DNA of 7,707 nt from Deltaproteobacteria bacterium (GTDB taxonomy: Bacteria > Myxococcota_A > UBA9160 > UBA4427). The DNA lies in NCBI GenBank assembly GCA_011051925.1, contig DRKE01000427.1, positions 1 through 7,707 of the forward strand, in the 5' to 3' direction. The notes beneath the pieces were generated by a model that saw nothing but the letters and a program-made list of their open reading frames with translations, was not told the origin of the DNA and made no database searches. Position numbers and translations under genes: made by a program. Below, piece by piece: positions 1 through 6,452 of this stretch. Position 1 is the stretch's first letter. Each line of letters starts with the position of its first letter.

Positions 1-246
1 GAGGACGGACGCCGTCCCCTTCGCCGACGGGGCTGGCCGGCCGCGATCGTCATGGCCTGGATCTTGGCGCTGTCGAGCCCGGTCGCGGCGGATGAATACG
101 ACCCCGAGACGGCGGGCCATCCGCTGCGGATCCTTGCCTACGTCCTGCATCCGGTCGGGGTGGTCATCGACTACGTGTTGATGCGGCCAGCGCATTGGCT
201 CGTCAGTCGGGAACCGATGAAGACGCTCTTTGGCCACGAGGAGTGA
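1..246 (+). CDS. Small exported protein of unknown function (5' end outside window)
   Basis: Function is not known. The frame is open to the left edge, giving 81 visible residues. No start codon occurs before the ATG at 52, but starting there would give a signal peptide with no basic n-region. The residues before it (RRPLRRRGWPAAIV) supply exactly that basic stretch, so the true start is probably upstream of the window. A hydrophobic core runs through MAWILALSS, and VAA followed by DEYD is a plausible signal peptidase I site. There is no lipobox cysteine. The mature part is only about 50 residues, with a hydrophobic middle (ILAYVLHPVGVVIDYVLM), then RPAHWLVS and a C-terminal FGHEE. From memory, similar HPLR...HPVG...RPxHWLVS small proteins recur as hypotheticals in deltaproteobacterial genomes. 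The end overlaps the start of lptC by 17 bases, which suggests co-expression with LPS export. That link is inference. Confidence 0.72.
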   Translation, partial: EDGRRPLRRRGWPAAIVMAWILALSSPVAADEYDPETAGHPLRILAYVLHPVGVVIDYVLMRPAHWLVSREPMKTLFGHEE

Positions 247-790
247 ACCCCGTCGCTCGCGCGGCGTTTCCGGCGTCGCATGGCTGGTCGTCCTGCTCGG
301 CACCGTCAGCGGGCCGGGGAGGGCGGATCCGCCGCGTTTCGATTGGCTCGAAGGCGCGTCTGGTCAGGTCCTGCTGGTGCGCGGGATGACCTTCGTGGCC
401 AGCGAGGGCGCGTCGAACGAACTCCTCCTGCGGGCCGAACGGGCACGCTTCCATCCCGATCGCCAGGTCGCCGAACTCGAGGACGTCGAAGTCGAAGGGG
501 CACCGGGGGTCGATCGGATCGGATTCGAGATGCGGTGTGATGCCGGACTCCTGAATCTCGCCACCGAGGATTTCCTGGCCGAGGGCCACGTCGTCGGAAC
601 GATCGAGGGCGGGCGTCAGTTCGAGGCCCTCTGGGTGGCCTACGACGAGGACCGGGGCGTTCTGTATACCGATGACCCGGTGCTCATCCTCGACGGGAAC
701 GGGCGCTATCGCGGAGGGGGTTTTCGGTATTTCGTGAACGAAGGCCGGTTCCGGCTGGAGGGCGGCGCGTCCGTCGTGCAGGAGCCCTGA
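230..790 (+). CDS. lptC: LPS export ABC transporter periplasmic protein LptC
   Basis: This is probably LptC, the bitopic inner-membrane protein that takes LPS from the LptB2FG transporter and hands it to LptA. The 186-residue length fits the family. A basic N-terminus (RSEPRRSR) precedes a hydrophobic segment at residues 13-28. Residues 33-186 are a beta-rich OstA/LptC-type domain with repeated strand patterns: AERARFHPDRQVAELEDV, then CDAGLLNLATEDFLAEGHV, then VLYTDDPVLI and GRFRLEGGASVV. The start is a TTG that overlaps the previous gene by 17 bases. Its ribosome site is weak (GAAG at 219-222), but no ATG or GTG lies in frame ahead of the hydrophobic segment. Whether that segment is an anchor or is cleaved after GRA is unclear. 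The lptA- and lptB-type genes directly downstream support the call. Sequence identity in this family is always low, so the family call rests on pattern and context. Confidence 0.82.
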   Translation: MATRSEPRRSRGVSGVAWLVVLLGTVSGPGRADPPRFDWLEGASGQVLLVRGMTFVASEGASNELLLRAERARFHPDRQVAELEDVEVEGAPGVDRIGFEMRCDAGLLNLATEDFLAEGHVVGTIEGGRQFEALWVAYDEDRGVLYTDDPVLILDGNGRYRGGGFRYFVNEGRFRLEGGASVVQEP

Positions 791-812
791 GTCGGGGTTC
801 CGGGGAATCGAT

Positions 813-820
813 GGGAGGGA
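813..820 (+). promoter_or_regulatory. Ribosome binding site that decides the lptA start
   Basis: GGGAGGGA sits seven bases (counted from its GGAGG core) before the ATG at 826. The in-frame ATG at 811 overlaps this site and has no comparable purine-rich element ahead of it, so 826 is the better start. Confidence 0.6.
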
Positions 821-825
821 GATGC

Positions 826-1920
826 ATGAGGGGGAGCCGGACGGGACGGGTGCCGCGATGGTTTCTCCTCGTCTCGCTGGTGCTGGCGGGATCGTTCGCG
901 TGGGCGCCCATGGTGGCAGCGTTTTCCGATCCCGCGGTCCCGATCCGCATCGCCGTTTCCTCCTTCGTCGGAGAGGACGCGGACGGGGCGATTGCCGAGG
1001 CCCTGTCGGAGCGCCTCGCCGAACGATCCCTCGAGCGATTGATCACGCCGCGGGATTTCATCGCCCGGCCGGATCTCGAGCCGCTGGCTTCCGACATCCG
1101 GCGCTGGGCCTATGTCACCGCGGTGGACGCCATCGTCGTCGGCCGGGTCGGGCCTTCCGAAGACGGGGATTCCGATGACACGGTCGTCGAGACGGCTCTC
1201 CGCTCGGGCCATTCGGGCGCAGAACTCTGGAGGAGGGAGATCCGCCTCGGGCGGAGCGGGGATCGGCGGACTTCGATCGATGGGCTGGCTTCGATGATCC
1301 TGGCGAAGCTGGGGTATCCCACCGACTCCTCGGGCTCCGGGCCTCCGGACGCCGTGCCGGCGGGAGCGCCGGAATCCCGATCGGAGAGGGCGACCGCGTT
1401 CTCCCGGACCGCCGAGGCCGGAAGGCAGGACGGGGTCGCCGGAGCGGCGCGGGATGAAGCGGCGAGGCCCCCCGACTTCCGTTCCGACGCCCCCATCGCG
1501 ATCGAAGCCGAGGAGGCCGAGATCATCGATCGCGATGGGGGGCGGAAGCTGGTCTTCCAGAAGAATGTCCGGGTTCGCCAGGCGGACGTCACGCTCCGCA
1601 GCGACCGCCTGGAGGCTTCCTATCGCAAGGGGGAATCGGAGCCTCGCAAGCTGGTTGCGGAGGGACGGGTGCGTGTGGACCAGGGCGGACGTCGCGCGGA
1701 ATGCGACCATGCGATCTATCTTCGCGCGTCGCAGACGCTTTCCTGCAAGGGCAATGCGACGCTGGTCCAGGGTTGTGACATCGTGAGGGGAGAGGCGATC
1801 GAGTTCGATCTCGAGGGCAATCGGGTGCGTGTCGAGGGCGCGGCCTCGATCCTGATCGAACCCGAGGTGCCCGAGGCGGAAGGAAGCGCGCAATGCGTGC
1901 CCGATCGGAGTTGGATGTGA
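826..1920 (+). CDS. lptA: LptA/OstA-type LPS transport protein with extra N-terminal TolB-N-like domain
   Basis: The C-terminal part is probably the periplasmic LPS bridge protein LptA. The product has 364 residues, while typical LptA has about 170-200. Residues 1-32 form a signal peptide: basic start, core FLLVSLVLAG, plausible cut after VAA. Residues 37-160 resemble the TolB N-terminal fold: strand IRIAVSSF, a helix rich in AEALSERLAE, VDAIVVGRV, then VVETALRSGHSGAELWRREI and a final helix ending LAKLGY. Residues 161-220 are a Pro/Gly/Arg/Asp-rich linker. Residues 222-345 form the OstA/LptA domain, with PIAIEAEEAEI, VTLRSDRLEASY, LVAEGRVRVDQGGRRAECD and GEAIEFDLEGNRVRVEG. Cysteines at 293, 307, 317 and 357 could form disulfides in the periplasm. 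It lies between lptC and lptB and its stop overlaps the preferred lptB start as GTGA. The LptA domain is secure; the TolB-like label is pattern recognition only. An alternative in-frame ATG is at 811. Confidence 0.8.
   Translation: MRGSRTGRVPRWFLLVSLVLAGSFAWAPMVAAFSDPAVPIRIAVSSFVGEDADGAIAEALSERLAERSLERLITPRDFIARPDLEPLASDIRRWAYVTAVDAIVVGRVGPSEDGDSDDTVVETALRSGHSGAELWRREIRLGRSGDRRTSIDGLASMILAKLGYPTDSSGSGPPDAVPAGAPESRSERATAFSRTAEAGRQDGVAGAARDEAARPPDFRSDAPIAIEAEEAEIIDRDGGRKLVFQKNVRVRQADVTLRSDRLEASYRKGESEPRKLVAEGRVRVDQGGRRAECDHAIYLRASQTLSCKGNATLVQGCDIVRGEAIEFDLEGNRVRVEGAASILIEPEVPEAEGSAQCVPDRSWM
1907..1910 (+). promoter_or_regulatory. Ribosome binding site for the preferred lptB start
   Basis: GGAG lies six bases before the GTG at 1917, which overlaps the lptA stop. 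A competing site (GGAAGGAAG, about 1878-1886) precedes the ATG at 1893, so the choice of start is not settled. Confidence 0.4.
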
Positions 1921-2648
1921 ATCAGGAGGTTCTGCTCGCCACGGGACTCGTGAAACGCTACGGCGAGAAGCTGGCCGTCAGCGGAGTCGATCTCGAGGTC
2001 CGCAGCGGGGAGGTCGTCGGCCTGCTCGGGCCCAATGGCGCAGGCAAGACGACGACCTTCAACATGATGGCGGGCAGCGTTCGCCCGAGTGCGGGACGGG
2101 TCTTTCTCGGGGACGAGGACATGACCGAACTCCCGATGTATCGCCGGGCGAGGATGGGCATCACCTATCTGCCCCAGGAGGCTTCGATCTTCCGGAAGCT
2201 GACGGTGGCGGACAATGTCGGCGCCATTCTCGAAACCGTCGAACCGAATCGGGCGAGGCGTCGGGAGCGGCTTTCCGACCTGCTGGCCGAGCTCGGGCTG
2301 ACCGACAAGGCGGCGCGAAAGGGGGCCGATCTCTCCGGTGGGGAGCGCCGCCGTGTCGAGATCACGCGGGCCCTGGTCCTGGATCCGAAATTCATGCTGC
2401 TCGACGAGCCCTTCGCCGGCGTCGATCCGATCGCCGTGATCGACATCCAGAAGATCATCGAGCAGCTCCGCGGTCGCGGGATCGGCGTGATCATCACGGA
2501 CCACAATGTCCGGGAGACCTTGTCGATCTGCGACCGTGCGTACATCATCAAGGACGGCGGCATCCTGCGACTCGGGACCCCGGCTGAAATCGCAGAGGAT
2601 CCGGAGGTTCGCGAGGTCTATCTCGGCAAGAACTTCAGTCTGCACTGA
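1917..2648 (+). CDS. lptB: LPS export ABC transporter ATP-binding protein LptB
   Basis: LptB is the cytoplasmic ATPase that powers extraction of LPS from the inner membrane through LptF and LptG, neither of which is in the window. Every ABC motif is present: Walker A GPNGAGKT at 38-45, Q-loop YLPQEASIF at 84-92, signature LSGGE at 139-143, Walker B ending LLDEP with catalytic Glu164, D-loop AGVD at 167-170 and switch His196 in ITDH. The stretches GYLPQEASIF-like, FAGVDPIAVIDIQ and the ending VYLGKNFSL are LptB hallmarks that separate it from LivF/LivG-type ATPases. Starting at the GTG at 1917 gives 243 residues, close to the roughly 241 of E. coli LptB, and makes a GTGA overlap with lptA. The ATG at 1893 would add eight residues and also has a good ribosome site. 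Confidence 0.96.
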   Translation: MNQEVLLATGLVKRYGEKLAVSGVDLEVRSGEVVGLLGPNGAGKTTTFNMMAGSVRPSAGRVFLGDEDMTELPMYRRARMGITYLPQEASIFRKLTVADNVGAILETVEPNRARRRERLSDLLAELGLTDKAARKGADLSGGERRRVEITRALVLDPKFMLLDEPFAGVDPIAVIDIQKIIEQLRGRGIGVIITDHNVRETLSICDRAYIIKDGGILRLGTPAEIAEDPEVREVYLGKNFSLH

Positions 2649-2794
2649 GCTCCGATGAATGGCCGGACGGGATGTCTCGCGGGGACCCGGAGGGGCTGAG
2701 ATGTCTCAAGAGATCGGGTCGAGCGGACGTGAAGTAGGGACGGAAACGGCGCAGTGGGACGTGAGTCGCGCCCCGCGGAGGATCGGAAGATCAG

Positions 2795-4393
2795 ATGGCG
2801 ATCGAGCTGAGACAGCAACTTCGATTGACGCAGCAGCTGGTGATGACCCCCCAGCTGCAGCAGGCGATCAAGTTGCTGCAGCTGAACCAGCTCGAGTTGG
2901 TCAATCTCGTCCAGCAGGAGCTGCAGGAGAATCCGGTTCTCGAAGAGGCCGAGGTCGACGAGGAAACCCCGGCCGAACGGGATGACGCCACACCCGAGGA
3001 CTTCGCGGAGGGGGAGCCCTCCGAGGCGGCCGGGATCGACGAGGCCCCGGGTGGGGTCGCCGAGGGCAGCCCGAACGATCCGGCGGAAGCCTCGCCCGCC
3101 GACGAGATGAGGGCGCTCGATGAGCTTCCGGTCCCCGGCGAGGCCCCGGCCGACACGCGGGACGGGGAAGAAAACGCGCCGAGCGATGCCGAGAAGATCG
3201 CCGATGTCGAGTGGGAGTCCTATCTCGAGAGCAACCCGATGACGGGGCTCGAAAGCCGCGGACTCGGGGGCGAAGACGAGCGTCCCTCTCTCGAGGCGAC
3301 CTACGCCCGGCGACCCAGTCTGGCGGAACATCTCGAATGGCAGCTCCAGGTCACGCCGCTCGACGACGCGGGTCGCGAGATCGCGCATTGGATCATCGGG
3401 AACATCGACGAACGTGGCTTCCTCCGATCGTCGGTCGAGGAGATCGCGCGTCAGGCGGGTGCCGACGAGGCCGATGTCGAGGCCGTCCTCGCGATGATCC
3501 AGACGCTGGACCCGACGGGCGTCGCGGCACGGGATCTCCGGGAATGCCTGCTGATCCAGATCGATACGCTGAAGGTGGGGAACGCCCTGGTCCGGACCCT
3601 CGTCGAAGAGCATCTCGACATGTTGCAGAAGCGCGACTTCCGCGGGCTCACGCGGGCGACCGGTGCCACGCTCCAGGAAGTCGCGGATGCGGCGCGGGTG
3701 GTCGGGGGACTCGAACCGCGGCCCGGGCGGGGCTTCGGGGGGGAGGAATCCGTCTACATCACGCCCGATATCTACGTCTACAAGGTCGGAGACGATTTCC
3801 ACGTCCTGTTGAACGAGGATGGGCTGCCGAAGCTCCGGATCAATTCGATGTATCGCGACGTCCTGAGTTCCGAATCGTCGAAGGACCTCGAGAAGGACAC
3901 GCGCAACTATGTCCACGACAAGGTCCGATCGGCGATGTGGCTGATCAAGTCGATCCATCAACGCCAACGGACGATCTACAAGGTGATGCAGAGCATCATC
4001 TCCTTCCAGCGGGATTTCTTCGAACGCGGGATTGCCCATCTGAAGCCGCTGAACCTGCGCGACGTGGCCGACGACATCGAGATGCACGAGTCGACCGTCA
4101 GCCGGGTGACGACCAACAAATACGTCCACACGCCCCAGGGCATCTTCGAACTCAAGTACTTCTTCAACTCGAGCATCGGCCGCTTCGACGGCGGTGAGGC
4201 CCTGGCCAGTGAGAGCGTGAAGGAGAGGATCCGCAAGATCATCGAAAGCGAGGATCCGATGCGTCCGATGTCGGATCAGCGGATCGCCGAGATGCTCAAG
4301 GCCGCCAATATCGACATCGCCCGGCGAACGGTCACGAAGTACCGCGAAGCGATGAACATTCTTTCCTCGACCAAGCGAAGACAGATCTGCTGA
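2795..4393 (+). CDS. rpoN: RNA polymerase sigma-54 factor RpoN
   Basis: Sigma-54 binds core RNA polymerase and recognises -24/-12 promoters that need an AAA+ activator to open. The protein has 532 residues, longer than E. coli RpoN (477). Region I (residues 1-50) is the glutamine- and leucine-rich activator-interacting segment, with LRLTQQLVMTPQLQQAIKLL and LQENPVLE. Region II (about 51-145) is a long, very acidic, low-complexity linker and accounts for most of the extra length. The core-binding region begins near DVEWESYL. A helix-turn-helix spans about 419-440 (LNLRDVADDI...HESTVSRVT). The RpoN box ARRTVTKYRE is at 509-518, with Thr where Ala is common, and contacts the -24 element. The ATG has GGAAGA at 2785-2790 before it. 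The gene stands alone between two non-coding spacers of 146 and 135 bases, so it may have its own promoter, though I see no convincing one. Confidence 0.98.
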   Translation: MAIELRQQLRLTQQLVMTPQLQQAIKLLQLNQLELVNLVQQELQENPVLEEAEVDEETPAERDDATPEDFAEGEPSEAAGIDEAPGGVAEGSPNDPAEASPADEMRALDELPVPGEAPADTRDGEENAPSDAEKIADVEWESYLESNPMTGLESRGLGGEDERPSLEATYARRPSLAEHLEWQLQVTPLDDAGREIAHWIIGNIDERGFLRSSVEEIARQAGADEADVEAVLAMIQTLDPTGVAARDLRECLLIQIDTLKVGNALVRTLVEEHLDMLQKRDFRGLTRATGATLQEVADAARVVGGLEPRPGRGFGGEESVYITPDIYVYKVGDDFHVLLNEDGLPKLRINSMYRDVLSSESSKDLEKDTRNYVHDKVRSAMWLIKSIHQRQRTIYKVMQSIISFQRDFFERGIAHLKPLNLRDVADDIEMHESTVSRVTTNKYVHTPQGIFELKYFFNSSIGRFDGGEALASESVKERIRKIIESEDPMRPMSDQRIAEMLKAANIDIARRTVTKYREAMNILSSTKRRQIC

Positions 4394-4528
4394 CCCGATG
4401 GGCGGGCCCCCGGAAACACGAGGGAGCGGGTGGCGGGGCGGTCCGGCGGCCGGTCGGCCCTCCTCAGCGGTCGGGGATAGCGGGATGGGCGCGGACTGGA
4501 TAGAGTGCGCCCGCACCTCGGAGCGGCC
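4394..4528. other. Gene-free spacer between rpoN and ptsN
   Basis: This 135-base spacer is very GC-rich. In many proteobacteria the ribosome hibernation factor gene hpf lies here; the space is too short for it. I see no hairpin followed by a T-run, so no clear terminator. TAGAGT at 4501-4506 is a possible -10 hexamer (four of six matches to TATAAT), but no -35 stands at a suitable distance, so a ptsN promoter is only a possibility. Confidence 0.5.
4520..4523 (+). promoter_or_regulatory. Ribosome binding site that decides the ptsN start
   Basis: GGAG sits five bases before the ATG at 4529. The in-frame GTG at 4505 has no comparable site, and the eight residues it would add (MRPHLGAA) do not resemble PtsN. 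Confidence 0.6.
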
Positions 4529-4990
4529 ATGAAGATCACCGACATTCTCGTGCGCGATGCCTCGATCCTGGACGTCGAATCGACCGACAAGGACGGCCTG
4601 CTGGCCGAGATGGCGGCTTCGCTGGCCGCGGCGGAGCCGGCCCTCGAAGCCGAATCCCTGTTGGGCGTGCTGCGCGAACGGGAAGCGCTCCAGAGCACCG
4701 GGATCGGCGAGGGGGTCGCGATTCCCCATGGGAAGGTGCGGGATCTTGATCGCCTCGTGGCGGCCTTCGCTCGGAGCAAGCAGGGGGTCGATTTCGACTC
4801 GATCGACGGCCAGCCGACCCAGCTGCTCTTCCTGCTCGTCGTCCCCGAGCAATCGGGGGGTCAGCATCTGAAGGCCCTGGCCCGCATCTCGCGATTCTTC
4901 CGCGACGCCAGCTTTCGAGAGAAGCTGCTCGCCGCGTCGGATCTCGACGAGATTTTTCGCGCGATCGAAGAGGAAGACGCGAAGTTCTGA
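4529..4990 (+). CDS. ptsN: PTS IIA-type regulatory protein PtsN (EIIA-Ntr)
   Basis: This is a cytoplasmic type-2 PTS EIIA domain protein of 153 residues, the normal size for PtsN. The phosphorylated histidine is His67 in GIGEGVAIPHGK (58-69), the family signature. Other typical parts are REREALQSTGIG ahead of the site, VDFDSIDGQPTQLLFLLVVPE, and a C-terminal helix with LARISRFFRDASFREKLL. No sugar-transporter domains are attached or nearby, so a regulatory role is expected. In enterobacteria PtsN acts on potassium transport and stress responses and is phosphorylated through EI-Ntr (PtsP) and NPr; no EI gene is in this window. Context supports the call: rpoN lies upstream, and hprK follows after 11 bases. 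The true phosphate donor here could be the HPr at 6856-7146, but that is inference. Confidence 0.95.
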   Translation: MKITDILVRDASILDVESTDKDGLLAEMAASLAAAEPALEAESLLGVLREREALQSTGIGEGVAIPHGKVRDLDRLVAAFARSKQGVDFDSIDGQPTQLLFLLVVPEQSGGQHLKALARISRFFRDASFREKLLAASDLDEIFRAIEEEDAKF

Positions 4991-4995
4991 GGAGG
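4990..4995 (+). promoter_or_regulatory. Strong ribosome binding site of hprK
   Basis: AGGAGG, a full anti-Shine-Dalgarno match, overlaps the last base of the ptsN stop and lies six bases before the TTG at 5002. It supports the short hprK reading with a rare start codon. Confidence 0.7.
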
Positions 4996-5001
4996 GCTTC
5001 G

Positions 5002-5583
5002 TTGGGCGTTCATCCGACCTCTCCCGAACATCAACTCCATGGCTCGCTGGTCGAGGTCCTCGGGGTCGGGGTGTTGATTCTCGGGCCGAGCGGGGTCGGG
5101 AAGAGCGAGTGCGTGATCGAGCTGGTGAGGCGGGGACAGCGACTCGTTGCCGATGACGTCGTTCGATTCCGGCAGGTCGACGAGGGACGCGGACTGCTCG
5201 GTTGGTCTCCCGAACACATCCGACACTTCATCGAAGTCCGGGGCCTGGGACTGATGAGCGTCTCCGATCTCTTCGGGTCGGAGGCGACGCTCGACGAATG
5301 CAAGGTCGGCTTCGTCGTCCGCCTCGAGGAATGGGAGAGCGGGGTCGAATTCGAACGGATCGGACTCGATCGGCTGCGGGAGACGATTTTCGGGGTGGAG
5401 CTGCCGGCGGTCGTGCTTCCGGTCCATGCGGCCAGCAACATCGCCACCCTGGTCGAGCTCGCCGTCCGGGATTGGCAGCTTCGGGAGCGCGGCATCAATG
5501 CCGCACGTCGCCTGGATGAACGCTTGCGGTCGGTCGGGGGAATGCTCGGCAGTCCGGGCGCGATCGATGGAGAGGGAATTTGA
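5002..5583 (+). CDS. hprK: Short HPr kinase/phosphorylase (C-terminal catalytic domain only)
   Basis: HprK phosphorylates, and in bifunctional forms dephosphorylates, the regulatory serine of HPr. This protein has 193 residues against about 310-330 for the full-length enzyme. It consists of the C-terminal kinase domain alone, as in the short alphaproteobacterial forms. Visible landmarks are His13-Gly14 at the domain start, the P-loop GPSGVGKS at 28-35, Asp51-Asp52 in RLVADDVV, and the family signature EVRGLGLMSV at 78-87. The loop usually written PVRPGRN reads PVHAASN at 140-146, a marked change in a region linked to the phosphorylase activity of Gram-positive enzymes. The TTG start has a full AGGAGG six bases upstream. 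No N-terminal domain could be hidden upstream, because that sequence encodes ptsN in another frame. The stop overlaps rapZ by four bases. The target is probably Ser51 of the HPr encoded three genes downstream. Confidence 0.93.
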   Translation: MGVHPTSPEHQLHGSLVEVLGVGVLILGPSGVGKSECVIELVRRGQRLVADDVVRFRQVDEGRGLLGWSPEHIRHFIEVRGLGLMSVSDLFGSEATLDECKVGFVVRLEEWESGVEFERIGLDRLRETIFGVELPAVVLPVHAASNIATLVELAVRDWQLRERGINAARRLDERLRSVGGMLGSPGAIDGEGI

Positions 5584-6452
5584 GCGAGGAGAGCTCCCAG
5601 CGGATCGTGTTCGTGAGCGGTCTTTCGGGTTCGGGCAAGACGACCGCGATGGCCGCGCTCGAGGACCTTTCCTTCTACTGCGTGGACAATCTTCCCGTCC
5701 AGCTGGTGCCGCAATTCCTCGGGCTCTGTACGAAGGCCAGCTCGCCGATCGAGAAGATCGCCCTCGCTCTCGACGCGCGGGAGAAGAACTTCCTCGAGCG
5801 CTTTCCCGAAGTGATCGGGGATCTCCGGGGGCAGGGCGTGGCAGTCGACGTCTTCTTCCTCGATTGCGCCGACGAAGTGCTCGAGCGACGCTATCGCGAG
5901 ACCCGGCGGGTGCATCCGCTCTCACCCGGTGGATCGGTCCGGGATGGCATCGACCGGGAAAGGGCGTTGCTCGAGAACGTGGCTCGCGTGGCGGACCTCA
6001 AGATCGATACGACCCTGCTCAACGTCCATCAACTGAAGGAAGCGATCGTCCGACAGGTGTCGGGCACGTCCCGGGAAACCGTGATCAACCTCGTTTCCTT
6101 CGGCTTCCGGCACGGGACACCGGCCGCTGTCGAACTGCTCTTCGACGTCCGCTTCCTTCCGAATCCGTATTTCGAAGAGAGCCTGCGGCATGGAAACGGT
6201 CGGGACGCCGAGGTGGCGGACTACGTCCTGAAGAATCCGCGCGGGGAAGCCTTCTTCCGGCGCCTCGACGATTTCGTCCGGTATCTTCTTCCCTTCTATG
6301 ATGAAGAGGGCAAGGCCTATGTCACGATCGGCGTGGGCTGCACGGGAGGTCGTCATCGCTCGGTGGCCATCGCCGAGGCGATGGGCGAGCGCTTGCGCGC
6401 GAGCGGGCGGGAGGTGAACGTGACCCATCGGGACGTGGAGAGACCGCTTTGA
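5580..6452 (+). CDS. rapZ: RNase adapter / nucleotide-binding regulator RapZ (YvcJ/UPF0042 family)
   Basis: RapZ-family proteins are P-loop nucleotide-binding regulators. In E. coli, RapZ guides RNase E to the small RNA GlmZ and so controls glucosamine-6-phosphate synthesis, and it binds that sugar. The 290-residue length is typical. Walker A is GLSGSGKT at 14-21, followed by YCVDNLPVQLVP, a segment typical of the family, and FFLDCADEVLERRYRETRR. The C-terminal domain has SFGFRHGTP, DVRFLPNPYF and CTGGRHRS at 254-261. The protein ends HRDVERPL and lacks the KRK tail of E. coli RapZ that takes part in RNA binding, so the GlmZ-type RNA role should not be assumed. It starts at a TTG overlapping the hprK stop (TTGA), with GGAGAGGG just upstream, and its own stop overlaps the next gene in the same way. 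The neighbouring PTS genes fit the usual rapZ context. Confidence 0.96.
   Translation: MSEESSQRIVFVSGLSGSGKTTAMAALEDLSFYCVDNLPVQLVPQFLGLCTKASSPIEKIALALDAREKNFLERFPEVIGDLRGQGVAVDVFFLDCADEVLERRYRETRRVHPLSPGGSVRDGIDRERALLENVARVADLKIDTTLLNVHQLKEAIVRQVSGTSRETVINLVSFGFRHGTPAAVELLFDVRFLPNPYFEESLRHGNGRDAEVADYVLKNPRGEAFFRRLDDFVRYLLPFYDEEGKAYVTIGVGCTGGRHRSVAIAEAMGERLRASGREVNVTHRDVERPL

Noticed and set aside
706..1893. A 395-codon open frame on the minus strand opposite lptA.
   Set aside because: The plus strand encodes a signal peptide and a clear OstA domain in the correct operon position. The antisense product is Arg/Pro-rich and resembles nothing.
2671..2707. Two copies of GATGTCTC 29 bases apart before rpoN, the second within GAGATGTCTC.
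   Set aside because: Only eight bases repeat, no flanking similarity extends it, and no promoter is visible nearby. Chance is a sufficient explanation, though an operator cannot be ruled out.
2659..2985. A 108-codon frame starting between lptB and rpoN.
   Set aside because: Two thirds of it overlaps rpoN in another frame, its composition is biased, and it lacks any recognisable feature.
3211..4197. A 328-codon plus-strand frame inside rpoN.
   Set aside because: It is an out-of-frame reading of rpoN, very rich in Arg and Gly, with no domain.
4440..4470. Possible terminator after rpoN in the GGCC/CCGG-rich stretch.
   Set aside because: Only four-base stems can be drawn and no T-run follows.
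2618..4867. A 749-codon open frame on the minus strand across rpoN and ptsN.
   Set aside because: It is a shadow of GC-rich coding sequence: both plus-strand genes carry complete family motifs, and the antisense translation is low in recognisable domains and rich in Arg, Asp, Pro and Leu.
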